Virus record (IMG/VR): IMGVR_UViG_3300035670_000204
Location: 1 to 63,207 of that record
Origin: a virus
Reading direction: 5' to 3' (one strand)
DNA: 63,207 bases
Positions 42,361-52,236 of the stretch are shown piece by piece. The notes beneath the pieces were generated by a model. That model made no database searches. It was given only the letters and a program-made list of their open reading frames with translations, and was not told the origin of the DNA. The stretch's first letter is position 1. The number at the start of each line of letters is the position of its first letter. A program made the position numbers and the translations under genes.

Positions 42361-42980
42361 GGAGTCGTAACCTCACGCTCGACCAAGATAGTTCCACTGG
42401 ACAGCTCAGTGACCGTACCGGTCAGCTCCATCTCCAGGTCGTACACCCCACGCTGCCACGTCATAGCCGCCGTATCAGCGGCGGAGATAACCACCGTGAC
42501 CGTAGAAGCCGCTGGGTCAAGTAGGATTCCGCTTTCGTTGGGACCCAGGGTTCCGCCTGCAGGTACCGTAAGGGTAAGCAAGGCGGGTCCCCCAAGCCGA
42601 GACCGAATAGTCATTCGCGCCGTATACCCCGTGAGGTCTACCGGCGTGTAATACTGGACGTACCCACCCGAGACATAAGGCTTGAAGTCCGACGCATTGA
42701 TAGAATTTATAGACAGGGTCGTGGGGTTTACCACGGTGACCTTCTTGTAGTCCGACTTCAGCCGGGGAGGGGTACTGGCGTTTATCTCCACCATACCCCG
42801 AACCGACACAATAGCCGCCGACCATCCATCCGGGAGTTCATGGTTTTGGGCGCATGTAATGACAACAGGGGCCGTATTGGTTATGGCCGATATCGGAATA
42901 TACCGAATAGGCTCAGCCCCCCAGCGTAAAACCCTGGAGAACGTCTTGCCCTGCTTCAGCGTAAAGTCTCTAGCCTCCAT
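42357..42980 (-). CDS. Tail-associated protein, 207 aa
   Basis: A 207-residue beta-rich protein: MEARDFTLKQGKTFSRVLRW at the start and DLTGYTARMTIRSRLGGPALLTL later. Similar patterns are seen in phage tail proteins resembling baseplate upper (BppU-like) domains. ATG 42980 has GGAG 6 bases upstream and overlaps the giant gene's end by 11 bases; this start is preferred over a codon 24 bases upstream. Confidence 0.7.
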   Translation of the reverse strand: MEARDFTLKQGKTFSRVLRWGAEPIRYIPISAITNTAPVVITCAQNHELPDGWSAAIVSVRGMVEINASTPPRLKSDYKKVTVVNPTTLSINSINASDFKPYVSGGYVQYYTPVDLTGYTARMTIRSRLGGPALLTLTVPAGGTLGPNESGILLDPAASTVTVVISAADTAAMTWQRGVYDLEMELTGTVTELSSGTILVEREVTTP

Positions 42981-45900
42981 AACCACTCCAGTTGTACACG
43001 ACATCGGGCATTTCGGACGGGGACGCTTGGATGCCCCCAGTATACCGCGCTACAGCCCGTTCCCGCGCACGGGCGACCAGAGACCGATACACGGACCCGG
43101 CAATATCGCGGTTCTGAAGCGGGTACTTCTGTGCAAACTTAATATAGTCGGCCAAATCGTTGTTGTATGCTTCCGACCACTGGGTACCGCGCTCAAAATG
43201 CCGAACAATCTTGTCTCGGTAGTGCTTTCCGCGCTCCATAATGAACCGAGCCCGGTCGGAATACGCCAAATTCTGCCGCTTCACGTCGGCCAAGCGAGCC
43301 GGGGTATACCCTAGCATCTGCAAAATAATCTCGCTCCACGTCGGGTCGCCAATCATGTACGGGTTTTGCTTGGAGTTCACGAACCCCAGGTCGGCCAGCT
43401 TGTAGGCCCGATACGCCCCCGCCAGGGCACTGGGTAGCCCCTGCTCAAACGCCCCGATGAAATCCCCATGGGCGGCCATGGACGCGGAGGATATCAGGCG
43501 AGAGGCGACACCCAGACCAGGGCCAAGTACCCGGTCCCATGAAAACGAGTTTTCCACGCGCATAGGGCCAGTAATCAGCCCAGTCCCAGGTACCAGAGAC
43601 CCCCACCCCAGGCGTTCGGATACGCTGAGGTTGAAGATGCCCTCGGGGATGCCTTTCGCAAACGTACGTCCAGCCGTATCGCCAATAGCCTTGCCCAGCT
43701 CTTCCCCGACCATCGCGCCTAACACGTCACCGAACAGGGTCCGCGCCCACGTCAACAAGGCCAGGTCTGCGATGAAAGGCGGGTCATCGTCGTCCGCAAC
43801 AAAAACGGAATTTATCACCTGAGCAAGCCCCATCATGACTCCAGCAAAGGGGAGCCCTGCAGCCCCGGCCACCATTGCGGAGTTCGCCCATAACACACGA
43901 AGGGCGACCTTCGCACCAAGGCGCTCTTCCGGCGTCGTGAGGCTGCTGAACTTCTGCCGAACCAGCCGCATGTGCAGCTCCATAGATTGGAACGCATACG
44001 ACTGGAAGGCCATTATCACAGGGGTAACCGACCGTAGGAACCCAGTGTTTCCGAAGGCCCGAGCGGCATTTTGCGCGGTGTAGTTGTATTGCGTCCCGTC
44101 TACCGCGTCGATAGCAAACTTATACGCCTGGTCAACTTTGGCATTAGGGGTTATCTGCTTATATATCTCATAAGCGGCAATGGCCGTTGTAAGCCGGTTC
44201 TGAAGCTCAGAAATATGGCTGCCTATGCTAATGAACTTAGACACGGTCGCCATGTACGAGTTTCGACCCTTAGACATACGGTTGATTTCATGGGTCAGCG
44301 AAAAATCTAACCGCCCCGCGTCTTCAACGTACTGCAGTAAGTCTCTAAATTCCTGCGGCAGGGAGCTAAGGTCTACCAATCGGTCTATCCGTCTAGGCTT
44401 ACTGGAGTCTGGCTTGTACGTTTTTACAATAACAGAGCTGGCCATCCTCCAGGCTTTGGTGAGGCTCTTGGCTGCCTTCACCGCGCTCGCCGTGGCTCCA
44501 CCCTTTGTGTTGGTGGCGATATGCCCAGCCAGCCAGGCCGTCGTAATATGGAACGGCTGCAGAAGGTTGTTGAGCAAGTAGCTCGGGTTCATAGCAAGAA
44601 GCCAGTTGAACCCGAGAGAGCGAACGGTATCCATAACCAAGTTATCGTCTGCCGTGAACGACTCAGAGAACCGAGTTACGAATTCAATGTACGTTTCAGC
44701 AGCGAACCGATGGGCATCCTGAAGGTCAGGCGTACGGCCAGACCGAAGCACCTCTATAGCCGCCCGACCGTCCCGTAAGCCCTGCTCCATGACGGGCATC
44801 GCCCAGATATTACTGAGCGTAGCCGTAGCGTGTTCAATATGCTCGCTGAACGACCGAATGTAGTCAGTAGAGTACCCTGGAATCCCCCCATTGATACGCG
44901 AGATGAAGTCCTTGGAAGGGGAGGCTTCAGGCAGCAAGTCCAGGAACGTATTGTACAGGTTGGATTGAACCAGGGAGACAATAGACTGAGGGACCCCGGC
45001 CAGAATGTCGCTCATCCGGTCATTCAGGTCACGTATGATTTGCGCAGACCCAAGGTTCTTTATTGCCGTCGCGTCATCCAGAGTCCGACCGGTCTTCAGC
45101 GTCCCCGTATCAACCAGGCTTGCATCCGAGACCTCTTTGGCGAAATCCTGCATCGCTTTCTCAGATATGAACCGAAGCGCTACCGCCGTAGACTTGTCAT
45201 TCTCGTAGCTGACGCTGTGAACCGAGGCCCCATACTTACCGGCGACCAACTCTAATTGGAGATGCTTTTGGCTCCGCGAACCTGTGTTAGGCACAGTCGG
45301 CATACGGAACGTCGCCACCCAATTCCCATGCCGGGTTAGATGATTGAACGTATGGTCCCGTATGGTGTCGATGCGGTTGACAAACGTAGGAATGCTGTCC
45401 ATCAAAGACTTGACCCGCACACTCTTGGGCGGGGCAAAGGCCAAAGCCCCCGGCAGCGCGTTCAAAACGTCTCGAATCGTCTGCTCGGCAACATGCCCTT
45501 CTGCGTCGAAGTGCCCATTGGTCGTGCCAGGGGTGAGGGTAAACGTCGTGGCCTGAGCCGCCTTGCGAATACCCTTGATAGGGTCCAACTGCCGTCGAAG
45601 CGCAGCAACAGGGCCTGCCATGGCTTGAACCGTTGGGTCCTTGCTCGACTTCAGCGCCCGCTCTGCATCCTTTATCAGGCGATGGAGCCGCCCGGCAAGC
45701 TGGAGCGTCATGAGTTTTCGGCTATAGCGGATATTGTTCTCTATCGCCGTGCGGGCCGGTGCAGGCAAGGCTTTGAACCGGGCAACGATATCATCAAATA
45801 CCGCCTCGTCTTCCTGCGTGTTTCGGAGGATGGTAGCCCGATTCTGTAGATTCTCAGCGAATGTCTTAGTGTAATCTATGTTGTACCGAGTAATCTCTCC

Positions 45901-48900
45901 GGCAATCAGACCCGTTTCATGCTCCGCCGCCGCCCGCTTATCTCGGGGTAGGCTCTTTATATAATTCTCAAAGGGGCGCAAAAGCTCGTCATACGCTTCA
46001 CGCCGGTACATCTGCATAATACGGGTCTTATCATTCGTGCCACGTAAATACAACCCAAGCGCTTTTGAGAAGTCAGCCAGGCGGGAGTTATAGGTCGTAT
46101 TCTTATATAGATGATACAATGTGGAGGCGTACCGTATGCCCTCTCTGAGCTTACTCGCCACAAAGGTCTGGGACAGCGAGCGCGGGTGAAGGCTATTCAT
46201 CGCTTGCGCGACAGTGAAATGCCGCACTGAAGTGTCTACGTTGTGCCCGTACCGCTGATATAGCGCAAGAAGATTATTAACAAACTTATCATCTATACCA
46301 AGGCTATTCATAATGTTAGCATCGGTATCAGAAAGCCACGCTTGAATGGTGTTGCGAATTTTAACTAGAAAGTCCGTTATGGTGTCACTCTTGACTTTGA
46401 TATCCCCAGACAGAATGTTAGCCAACAGCTCAGAGACCTGATTGGTCTCCTTAGCAGATAGCTTCTCATCACCGTCTAAGGCGCTGACAATATCCTTGAC
46501 ATGCGCCCCATCTATAACCTTACGGGAAGTCTTATAGGGGGCTAATAGCTCAGCAAGTTGTTTTCGCTTAGCACTAGCCACCGCGATGATACCGGCCACT
46601 GCACCATGCGCGATTTCATGCGCAAGGATATGGGCTAACTCTTCTGCGGTTGGCGGTTTCCCATCAGCAAAATAGAGGACAAGCGTTTTCGTCGTATCAA
46701 TATAATCCCCGGTCGGGGCCTTCAGCCCTTGAATAGATTGAACCTGTATAGTTATATCCTTCACTTTCGGGAATAGGTCAGCTATATGCCTAATGATACG
46801 AAAATACGCTTTGGTGGCCGCGCTCGCCTTCTTAGACTGCGTGTCCAACGCACCAAGCACATCCGATACCGTATCACTTTCCGCTACAGCCTTGGCCAAA
46901 GTCCCTGCGGGGAGGCCCTTAACCCGGACGGGTGCCCCACCGATACGAGAGCCAAACGTCGGGGATGGCTCTTCGACGGTCTCTGCCGTCTCTTCAGGAG
47001 GCTTGTCTCCTAATGGCTCATCCTGCGGCTCATTCAACCACTCATCCTGCACCTCAGCAAGCAGCCCTTCAAAAGACTGGTCAGCGGGCTTAGCGGCGGG
47101 CTTAGCGGCGGGCTTAGCGGCGGGCTTGGCTGGCTTGGCTGGCTTGGCTGGCTTGGCTGGCTTGGCTGGCTTGGCTGGCTTGGCTGGCTTGGCTGGCTTG
47201 GCTGGCTCCGCTGCGGGGGTAGTCTGAGCCTTGAGTGCATCATGGACTCGTGCCCCTTTAGCGGCCTTATAGTCCAGCGCCACCGTAATCTTGGAAACAA
47301 GGTCATCTATCGCCTTTACCTCACTCGGGCGATGCTCAGTACCACCTATAGCCGCATCCAAAGCCGCGTACTGTTCGGACGCTAATAGGTCATGCTTGAA
47401 TTTTACAAACTCACGGAACGCCTTTATATATGAAAGCGCGTTATACTGGTCCTCGGTTAGATTCGACGCCGTAGCTTCGAGGGTGTCTAACAACGTAGCG
47501 TTATATAGCTTGTTTATAGCCTGTTTTATTAGACCTATATCATTAGACGCTTGCTTTATGCCAAGCCTATCTTTTAGCGCGGCGAACAGCCTTTCTTTGT
47601 ATATAACTCTAAGTTTAGCCTGAACAGACCGTATTTCCTTATCTATCTGGTCAAGAGAACGCGGAGTTTTATATTCGGCGTCTTTGATAACCTGTAGCTT
47701 ATCTAATATCTCCTTAATCTCTACTGGAATCTTAGCGTCACGGAAGATAGGCTTTATACTATCGAACAAACGCCCAATAGCAGTCTTCTGTTCTACGCGC
47801 ACAGGTTTTATCTTAGCTTCCAGCGCTTTCGCCTGCGCAGCAGCCCGCTCAGCAGCTTTAGCTTCCTGAGCCGCCTTTTGCTCAGCAGCCAGTTCTTCCT
47901 TAGTCTTCTTAGGCTTTGGAGGTGGCTTCTTAGCAGCGGCGGCAGCCTTCTTAGCAGCAGCGGCAGCAGCCTTCGTAGCGGTGGCCTCCCCCGCCCACGC
48001 TTCTATCTTTGTATCAAAGTCATCAAAAATTGCGGCAACATCATCGAACCCGAAGATAGGGTCTGAACCCGTCGCGCTATTCGCCCTCCATTCCTCAATA
48101 GAGGTCAACATGGCGTCTAGCGCTTTAATACGGTCTGGTTTATCTAAGTTCGCCAGACGGAGCGCACGGACACGCGAAGCAATCTTATTTATAGCCGCCC
48201 GCGTACTAGCATAGAAGGTCTTTATATCCGGTATATCCGGGGTCCGGTTCGGGTGCGCAGTTAAAAGCGCCTGCGCCGCATTCGGATTACTCTTGGTATT
48301 TAAGACTCGGTTTGCTACATCTATGAAAGACTGGGAAGCAAGCTCGTTAGTGGCGGCAGTACCCCAGGTTGTTTTTGGTTTGCCGCGTCTCTTACCGGTT
48401 GTTGTCTTGGGTCCTGAGTTAGAAACGGGGACATTTGTGGTACCGCCCTGGCCTCTTGCGGGTCTAACGTAACCTCGGAAGAGGGACGAACGGCGACTTT
48501 GGGGGGCTGTTGGAACTGCGGTACCGGGAGTGGCATTCCCACTCCTTGTGGCCCCATGCCTTGTGAGATTGATTTCGTTACGTCGGGTTCCGCCATATAG
48601 AGCCTCCACCAGGGGTGAGAGTTGCGTGAGTGTATCAGTAGGTGCGTTCGGAATCGTATCGGCAAGGTCCGCGATGTCCACTGTCCCAAATCGAGGGGCA
48701 AGCGTACCCACGGCGGCAGACACAGCCTCCGGGGCAACATTCGGGGCAAGCAATGGGTTGGATACTTGCTGAATAGACCCTGTGGCGGCCTGTGCGGCGT
48801 CCATAGCGCTGGGGCGCAAAGCGGCCAAAGTCTTCATGACTTCGCCTTGCTGCGCTGGATTAAGGCCGGATACGGCCTGGGTGATTGCGTAATCATACGC

Positions 48901-51162
48901 GGCATCATCCAGCACGGGGGCCGGAGTAGCCGGAGAGAGAACCGTATTGGACGCCGCCGCTGTCGTTGCCTTCGAGCTGTCTTGAAGCGACTTGGCCAGA
49001 GATTTTGCGATGGCCTGGGCGGCAGGCGCGGTAACCGGGTTCCCTTGTAGAACAGACGTAAGCGCCTTGACTACACCAGATAGATTACTCTTGTTGCCAG
49101 TAAGGGCACCGAAGTAATCAGAGATGGTGGTTTTGGTCCTGGCCTCAGCGATGTTGTCTGCCACCTCCTGGAAGTCGGCCAAGGTCTGAGCAGAACCAAT
49201 GGCATGGGACAAAACCGCCGACTGATTTTTAACGTCTTGCCGTTGCGAGATGGCCGCGTCAAACGTGGCGATATCGGCCTGATACTTGTCTACCACGCTT
49301 TGGGCCGCCGCCTGCGCAGCGGGGTCTTGAGAGGTCTCAGCGGCCTGAGCCCGCAAGGCCATCTCCCGCCCTATCAAAGCGGCGGCCCGCGCCCTATCAG
49401 GGGCTACCGACGCGAAAGAAGCGATTGCGGCGTCTACTTGCTCAAACGCACGTCCTGACATAGTCGCAGGAGCCTGGCCCGAAGCGATTTGCGCCTGGGT
49501 GGTATCGGCATACTGCGCTGCAGCATCAACGGCCCCCGTACGGAGCGCGTTACCCTGACCCGCCTGAAGCGTAACGGCTCCAGTAGTATCATCCACGGCA
49601 ACTGTCCGACCGAGCTGAACTTGGTCAACCGTAGACATCGCCGCCTCTACCAACGCATCCCGCATCGCGGCGACCGAATTACCAGGGGTCCCTGGGTCAA
49701 AAAGCGATGACCGGGCAACGAAGGCAGATGTCATATTGCGGAGCTGTGCCGCCTCTTCCTGCTGCTGGGCCGGGGTCTTGGTCCCCAACGAGGCAACGGA
49801 GGCTTTGACCCGCTCCCAGAATGATACGGCCTCTTGCTCAAAGGCAGGGGGTACCGGGTCTTGCACGGGTGCTGGGGCCGGTGCAGGCGCTTGTGTAGAC
49901 GTAGGTGCGGGGGCCGGTGCTGGGGCCGGTGCTGGGGCCGGTGCTGGGGCCGGTGCTGGGGCCGGTGCTGGGGCCGGTGCGGGCGCTTGTGTAGACGTAG
50001 GTATTACGGCAGTCGCACGACCCCAGGCGTCCGCGTACAAGGTCTGGGCCTCTGCGCTCGGGGGAGCCAGTTGCGCCGACTGCGCAAGCATGTCCAGCCG
50101 CCATAGGTTCGCGGCTTCTGTATTTCCCGTACGGGCGGCAATCGCATCCGACGCCGCCTTGAAAATAAGCTGGCGCGTAGGTTCTGCTATGGTGGGGTCG
50201 GTAGCCGCAACATCGGCGGCCTCTACCGCTGTTTTCTCGGCCCGCATCCGTTTACGAACGCTGTACGCACCCAAACCACCAAAAAAGGCAGAAAGCGCCA
50301 ACGACGGCCCAATCGCATCCACCGCCGCTTCACCAGGGGTTGGATTGCCTTCCGCGCCGTACGCATTCTCTATGGCGACTTGGCTCGCCGCCTGTCCCAT
50401 TTCCGTGCCAACATCCGTTGCGGCAGAAATACCCAACAGCTTTCCGAAGTCCTTCATGAAACTGGGGTTGCGCAGGTATGCAACCGCATCCGCGACCGAT
50501 ACGTTTTTCCCGAACAGTTTCGACAGGGGACCAACCATCAGTCGCGCCTGGGCGATATTGGCAATGGTCTCCCCCAATATCTCTACCCCACCGGTCATGA
50601 GCCCGGCCTTATGCGCCTCGTCTGGATTTACGTCCTTCAACGCATCGTACGTATCCTGATACTGGCTCAGCCCGAACGGTATAGTAGATAGCGTGGCCGC
50701 TGTACCCATACCGATAGCCGGAGCCGCCATGACGGTACCCGCAAGGGCCGCGCCTACAGGGAGCGCTTGAGAAAGCCCCGACGCAAAGGCATTGGTGACG
50801 GACCCGTAGCGCTCGGGGTATAGGTTGGGATTCATCCCAAGGACACCTTCCCGCCGAAAGTCTTCCGCTACGTTTTTGAAACTCGTGCCGAATTCATAAA
50901 CCGGCGAGTCTCGGAACTCACTCCGGTTGGGGTCTACACCCATTACGTTGTCATAAATGGTACTGGCCCCCTGGAGAGCGCCGCCGACCATCTCAGCAAG
51001 GTTAGCCACACCACCCGCAACCAATGCACCGCCTACCTCACGGAGCGAGTTTGCGGGCTTACTGAACTCCCCGTAGTGCGTCCAAAACTCTTGCTGCTTA
51101 TCAGGGGAAAGCCCCTGATAGAACTGCAATACATCCGGCTCTAAGATAGACGGGTCTTGCAC
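42970..51162 (-). CDS. Giant 2730-aa virion protein with HExxH metallopeptidase-like domain
   Basis: The largest gene by far. Hydrophobic patches near the N-terminus (about 42-65 and 130-155) are followed by an Ala-rich region with Ala-Pro repeats (about 390-435), long helical regions (to about 1300), a Lys-Pro-Ala repeat linker (about 1320-1358), a zincin-like HEIAH at 1515-1519 (EELAHILAHEIAHGAVAG), then long helical stretches and another hydrophobic segment late in the chain. Near the C-terminal third occurs DAVDGTQYNYTAQNAARAFG, a pattern seen in very large phage virion proteins. It fits an ejected internal protein of the polyvalent type. No T7-like RNA polymerase motifs are found. Start ATG 51162 lies 2 bases from the preceding stop. 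Confidence 0.8.
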   Translation of the reverse strand: MQDPSILEPDVLQFYQGLSPDKQQEFWTHYGEFSKPANSLREVGGALVAGGVANLAEMVGGALQGASTIYDNVMGVDPNRSEFRDSPVYEFGTSFKNVAEDFRREGVLGMNPNLYPERYGSVTNAFASGLSQALPVGAALAGTVMAAPAIGMGTAATLSTIPFGLSQYQDTYDALKDVNPDEAHKAGLMTGGVEILGETIANIAQARLMVGPLSKLFGKNVSVADAVAYLRNPSFMKDFGKLLGISAATDVGTEMGQAASQVAIENAYGAEGNPTPGEAAVDAIGPSLALSAFFGGLGAYSVRKRMRAEKTAVEAADVAATDPTIAEPTRQLIFKAASDAIAARTGNTEAANLWRLDMLAQSAQLAPPSAEAQTLYADAWGRATAVIPTSTQAPAPAPAPAPAPAPAPAPAPAPAPAPAPTSTQAPAPAPAPVQDPVPPAFEQEAVSFWERVKASVASLGTKTPAQQQEEAAQLRNMTSAFVARSSLFDPGTPGNSVAAMRDALVEAAMSTVDQVQLGRTVAVDDTTGAVTLQAGQGNALRTGAVDAAAQYADTTQAQIASGQAPATMSGRAFEQVDAAIASFASVAPDRARAAALIGREMALRAQAAETSQDPAAQAAAQSVVDKYQADIATFDAAISQRQDVKNQSAVLSHAIGSAQTLADFQEVADNIAEARTKTTISDYFGALTGNKSNLSGVVKALTSVLQGNPVTAPAAQAIAKSLAKSLQDSSKATTAAASNTVLSPATPAPVLDDAAYDYAITQAVSGLNPAQQGEVMKTLAALRPSAMDAAQAATGSIQQVSNPLLAPNVAPEAVSAAVGTLAPRFGTVDIADLADTIPNAPTDTLTQLSPLVEALYGGTRRNEINLTRHGATRSGNATPGTAVPTAPQSRRSSLFRGYVRPARGQGGTTNVPVSNSGPKTTTGKRRGKPKTTWGTAATNELASQSFIDVANRVLNTKSNPNAAQALLTAHPNRTPDIPDIKTFYASTRAAINKIASRVRALRLANLDKPDRIKALDAMLTSIEEWRANSATGSDPIFGFDDVAAIFDDFDTKIEAWAGEATATKAAAAAAKKAAAAAKKPPPKPKKTKEELAAEQKAAQEAKAAERAAAQAKALEAKIKPVRVEQKTAIGRLFDSIKPIFRDAKIPVEIKEILDKLQVIKDAEYKTPRSLDQIDKEIRSVQAKLRVIYKERLFAALKDRLGIKQASNDIGLIKQAINKLYNATLLDTLEATASNLTEDQYNALSYIKAFREFVKFKHDLLASEQYAALDAAIGGTEHRPSEVKAIDDLVSKITVALDYKAAKGARVHDALKAQTTPAAEPAKPAKPAKPAKPAKPAKPAKPAKPAKPAAKPAAKPAAKPADQSFEGLLAEVQDEWLNEPQDEPLGDKPPEETAETVEEPSPTFGSRIGGAPVRVKGLPAGTLAKAVAESDTVSDVLGALDTQSKKASAATKAYFRIIRHIADLFPKVKDITIQVQSIQGLKAPTGDYIDTTKTLVLYFADGKPPTAEELAHILAHEIAHGAVAGIIAVASAKRKQLAELLAPYKTSRKVIDGAHVKDIVSALDGDEKLSAKETNQVSELLANILSGDIKVKSDTITDFLVKIRNTIQAWLSDTDANIMNSLGIDDKFVNNLLALYQRYGHNVDTSVRHFTVAQAMNSLHPRSLSQTFVASKLREGIRYASTLYHLYKNTTYNSRLADFSKALGLYLRGTNDKTRIMQMYRREAYDELLRPFENYIKSLPRDKRAAAEHETGLIAGEITRYNIDYTKTFAENLQNRATILRNTQEDEAVFDDIVARFKALPAPARTAIENNIRYSRKLMTLQLAGRLHRLIKDAERALKSSKDPTVQAMAGPVAALRRQLDPIKGIRKAAQATTFTLTPGTTNGHFDAEGHVAEQTIRDVLNALPGALAFAPPKSVRVKSLMDSIPTFVNRIDTIRDHTFNHLTRHGNWVATFRMPTVPNTGSRSQKHLQLELVAGKYGASVHSVSYENDKSTAVALRFISEKAMQDFAKEVSDASLVDTGTLKTGRTLDDATAIKNLGSAQIIRDLNDRMSDILAGVPQSIVSLVQSNLYNTFLDLLPEASPSKDFISRINGGIPGYSTDYIRSFSEHIEHATATLSNIWAMPVMEQGLRDGRAAIEVLRSGRTPDLQDAHRFAAETYIEFVTRFSESFTADDNLVMDTVRSLGFNWLLAMNPSYLLNNLLQPFHITTAWLAGHIATNTKGGATASAVKAAKSLTKAWRMASSVIVKTYKPDSSKPRRIDRLVDLSSLPQEFRDLLQYVEDAGRLDFSLTHEINRMSKGRNSYMATVSKFISIGSHISELQNRLTTAIAAYEIYKQITPNAKVDQAYKFAIDAVDGTQYNYTAQNAARAFGNTGFLRSVTPVIMAFQSYAFQSMELHMRLVRQKFSSLTTPEERLGAKVALRVLWANSAMVAGAAGLPFAGVMMGLAQVINSVFVADDDDPPFIADLALLTWARTLFGDVLGAMVGEELGKAIGDTAGRTFAKGIPEGIFNLSVSERLGWGSLVPGTGLITGPMRVENSFSWDRVLGPGLGVASRLISSASMAAHGDFIGAFEQGLPSALAGAYRAYKLADLGFVNSKQNPYMIGDPTWSEIILQMLGYTPARLADVKRQNLAYSDRARFIMERGKHYRDKIVRHFERGTQWSEAYNNDLADYIKFAQKYPLQNRDIAGSVYRSLVARARERAVARYTGGIQASPSEMPDVVYNWSGYGG
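47087..47203 (-). repeat. Tandem repeats encoding (A)AKP linker in the giant protein
   Basis: Plus-strand GGCTTAGCGGCG occurs three times (47087-47122), then GGCTTGGCT nine times without a change (47123-47203). They encode the Ala-Lys-Pro linker just before the peptidase-like domain. Perfect 9-bp units make the length prone to slip. Confidence 0.9.
49883..50001 (-). repeat. Tandem 12-bp repeats encoding Ala-Pro linker in the giant protein
   Basis: GGGGCCGGTGCT is repeated about six times (49910-49980), flanked on both sides by a duplicated segment containing CGCTTGTGTAGACGTAGGT. It encodes the Ala-Pro runs with PTSTQ insertions around residues 390-430. Confidence 0.85.
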
Positions 51163-51164
51163 GG

Positions 51165-52235
51165 CTATCGAACTCCGTTCATGTGGTCTACAGTGTTCTG
51201 ACCCGTGGTTTTGTTATTCGGGTCGCTTGGATTAGAGCCGCGCATTAGCCAATCATTACCCGTAGCCTGCTGGGGCGGGTAAAGCCGCGATTGGAGTTGG
51301 GTATACAACTCGGACTCGTTCGCGCCAGGCTTGGCCATACCCTTTCGGAAAGAATTAAGCGCAGCTTGTTGGAACGACTCTTGCGCAGTAGGTCCAGTCA
51401 TCTGTGCAGGGCGAGTAAGGCCGGGTAGGGCTTGGGCACCAATCAACATGCGCCCCCTAGCATCGTTGCGGGCACTGTCTTCCGTCTCGCGTTGGTGCGT
51501 GGCCATTGAGTTAGCGACGGTCGCATCCGTACCGTACCGCGCACCTTGCGCTTGCAACGTGGCGGCATACCGGTTGTTCGCAGCGTTCTCGCTGTTTTGG
51601 TACATGGACCCCATCTGGTTAGCCCACATATCTGTCGGCGCACGTTCTGTATCAGCGTACGTTTTCGTATTCTGAGCCAGGCTTCCAAGGGCTTCCATCT
51701 GCTTACGCCCAATCGCCCGCTGATTCTTGGCGGCAATCATGCTCATCAGGTCATTAGAGCTTCCGGTCGCCTGCAGGTTGGAAAGGGCTTGCTCACGGAC
51801 AGACGCCAGCTCATCCGCATTAGGCATGGACCCCAAACCTTGCCGAGCCGCATTGGTACCCATCAGCGCATTGAGACGCCCATTTAGGCCATTCTCATAC
51901 CGGTCCATGTGCTCATAGTTGACTTTGCCAGCCTCGCCTGGATTGGCGATGGTAGGGGCCTGGGGCATAAATGGCATTTGCGTGTTGGCTTGGTCTTGAG
52001 GCCGAAACAACCCCATCTGGTCTAAAACATCAACATTTTTCTGGTTCGCCGCATCCTGACGCTGGGCGTTCATGTTTGCGACATCCCAAGGGGACATATC
52101 TGGCTTAGGCATACCCGCACCAGGGGATGCAGCCGGGGGAGCTGCAGCGGCGGGTTGCGCAGCCTGGGGCGCTCCAGAGATGGGGGAACTAAGCGTCTCG
52201 GGTTTCTCTACTTTCGGCTTCAAAAGCGGTTCCAT
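51165..52235 (-). CDS. Disordered virion protein, 356 aa, Gln/Asn/Met-rich
   Basis: A 356-residue protein with an Ala/Pro-rich start (to about 50), then a helical, Gln/Asn/Met-rich middle (e.g. NAARQGLGSMPNADELASVREQALSNLQ) and a polar end. This composition, with few hydrophobics and no cysteine, is like internal virion or ejection proteins. It lies directly upstream of the giant gene. No family recognised. Confidence 0.65.
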   Translation of the reverse strand: MEPLLKPKVEKPETLSSPISGAPQAAQPAAAAPPAASPGAGMPKPDMSPWDVANMNAQRQDAANQKNVDVLDQMGLFRPQDQANTQMPFMPQAPTIANPGEAGKVNYEHMDRYENGLNGRLNALMGTNAARQGLGSMPNADELASVREQALSNLQATGSSNDLMSMIAAKNQRAIGRKQMEALGSLAQNTKTYADTERAPTDMWANQMGSMYQNSENAANNRYAATLQAQGARYGTDATVANSMATHQRETEDSARNDARGRMLIGAQALPGLTRPAQMTGPTAQESFQQAALNSFRKGMAKPGANESELYTQLQSRLYPPQQATGNDWLMRGSNPSDPNNKTTGQNTVDHMNGVR

Positions 52236-52236
52236 G

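Noticed and set aside
47087-47203. Tandem repeat array as a CRISPR-like array
   Set aside because: The 9-bp and 12-bp units have no spacers and lie in a coding frame as Ala-Lys-Pro codons.
49736-50659. 307-codon plus-strand open frame rich in Gly-Ala
   Set aside because: Antisense to the giant gene and caused by its 12-bp repeats.
42970-51162. Giant protein as an N4-like virion RNA polymerase
   Set aside because: No T7-type polymerase motifs A, B or C could be found in the frame; the HExxH motif and linkers suggest another function.
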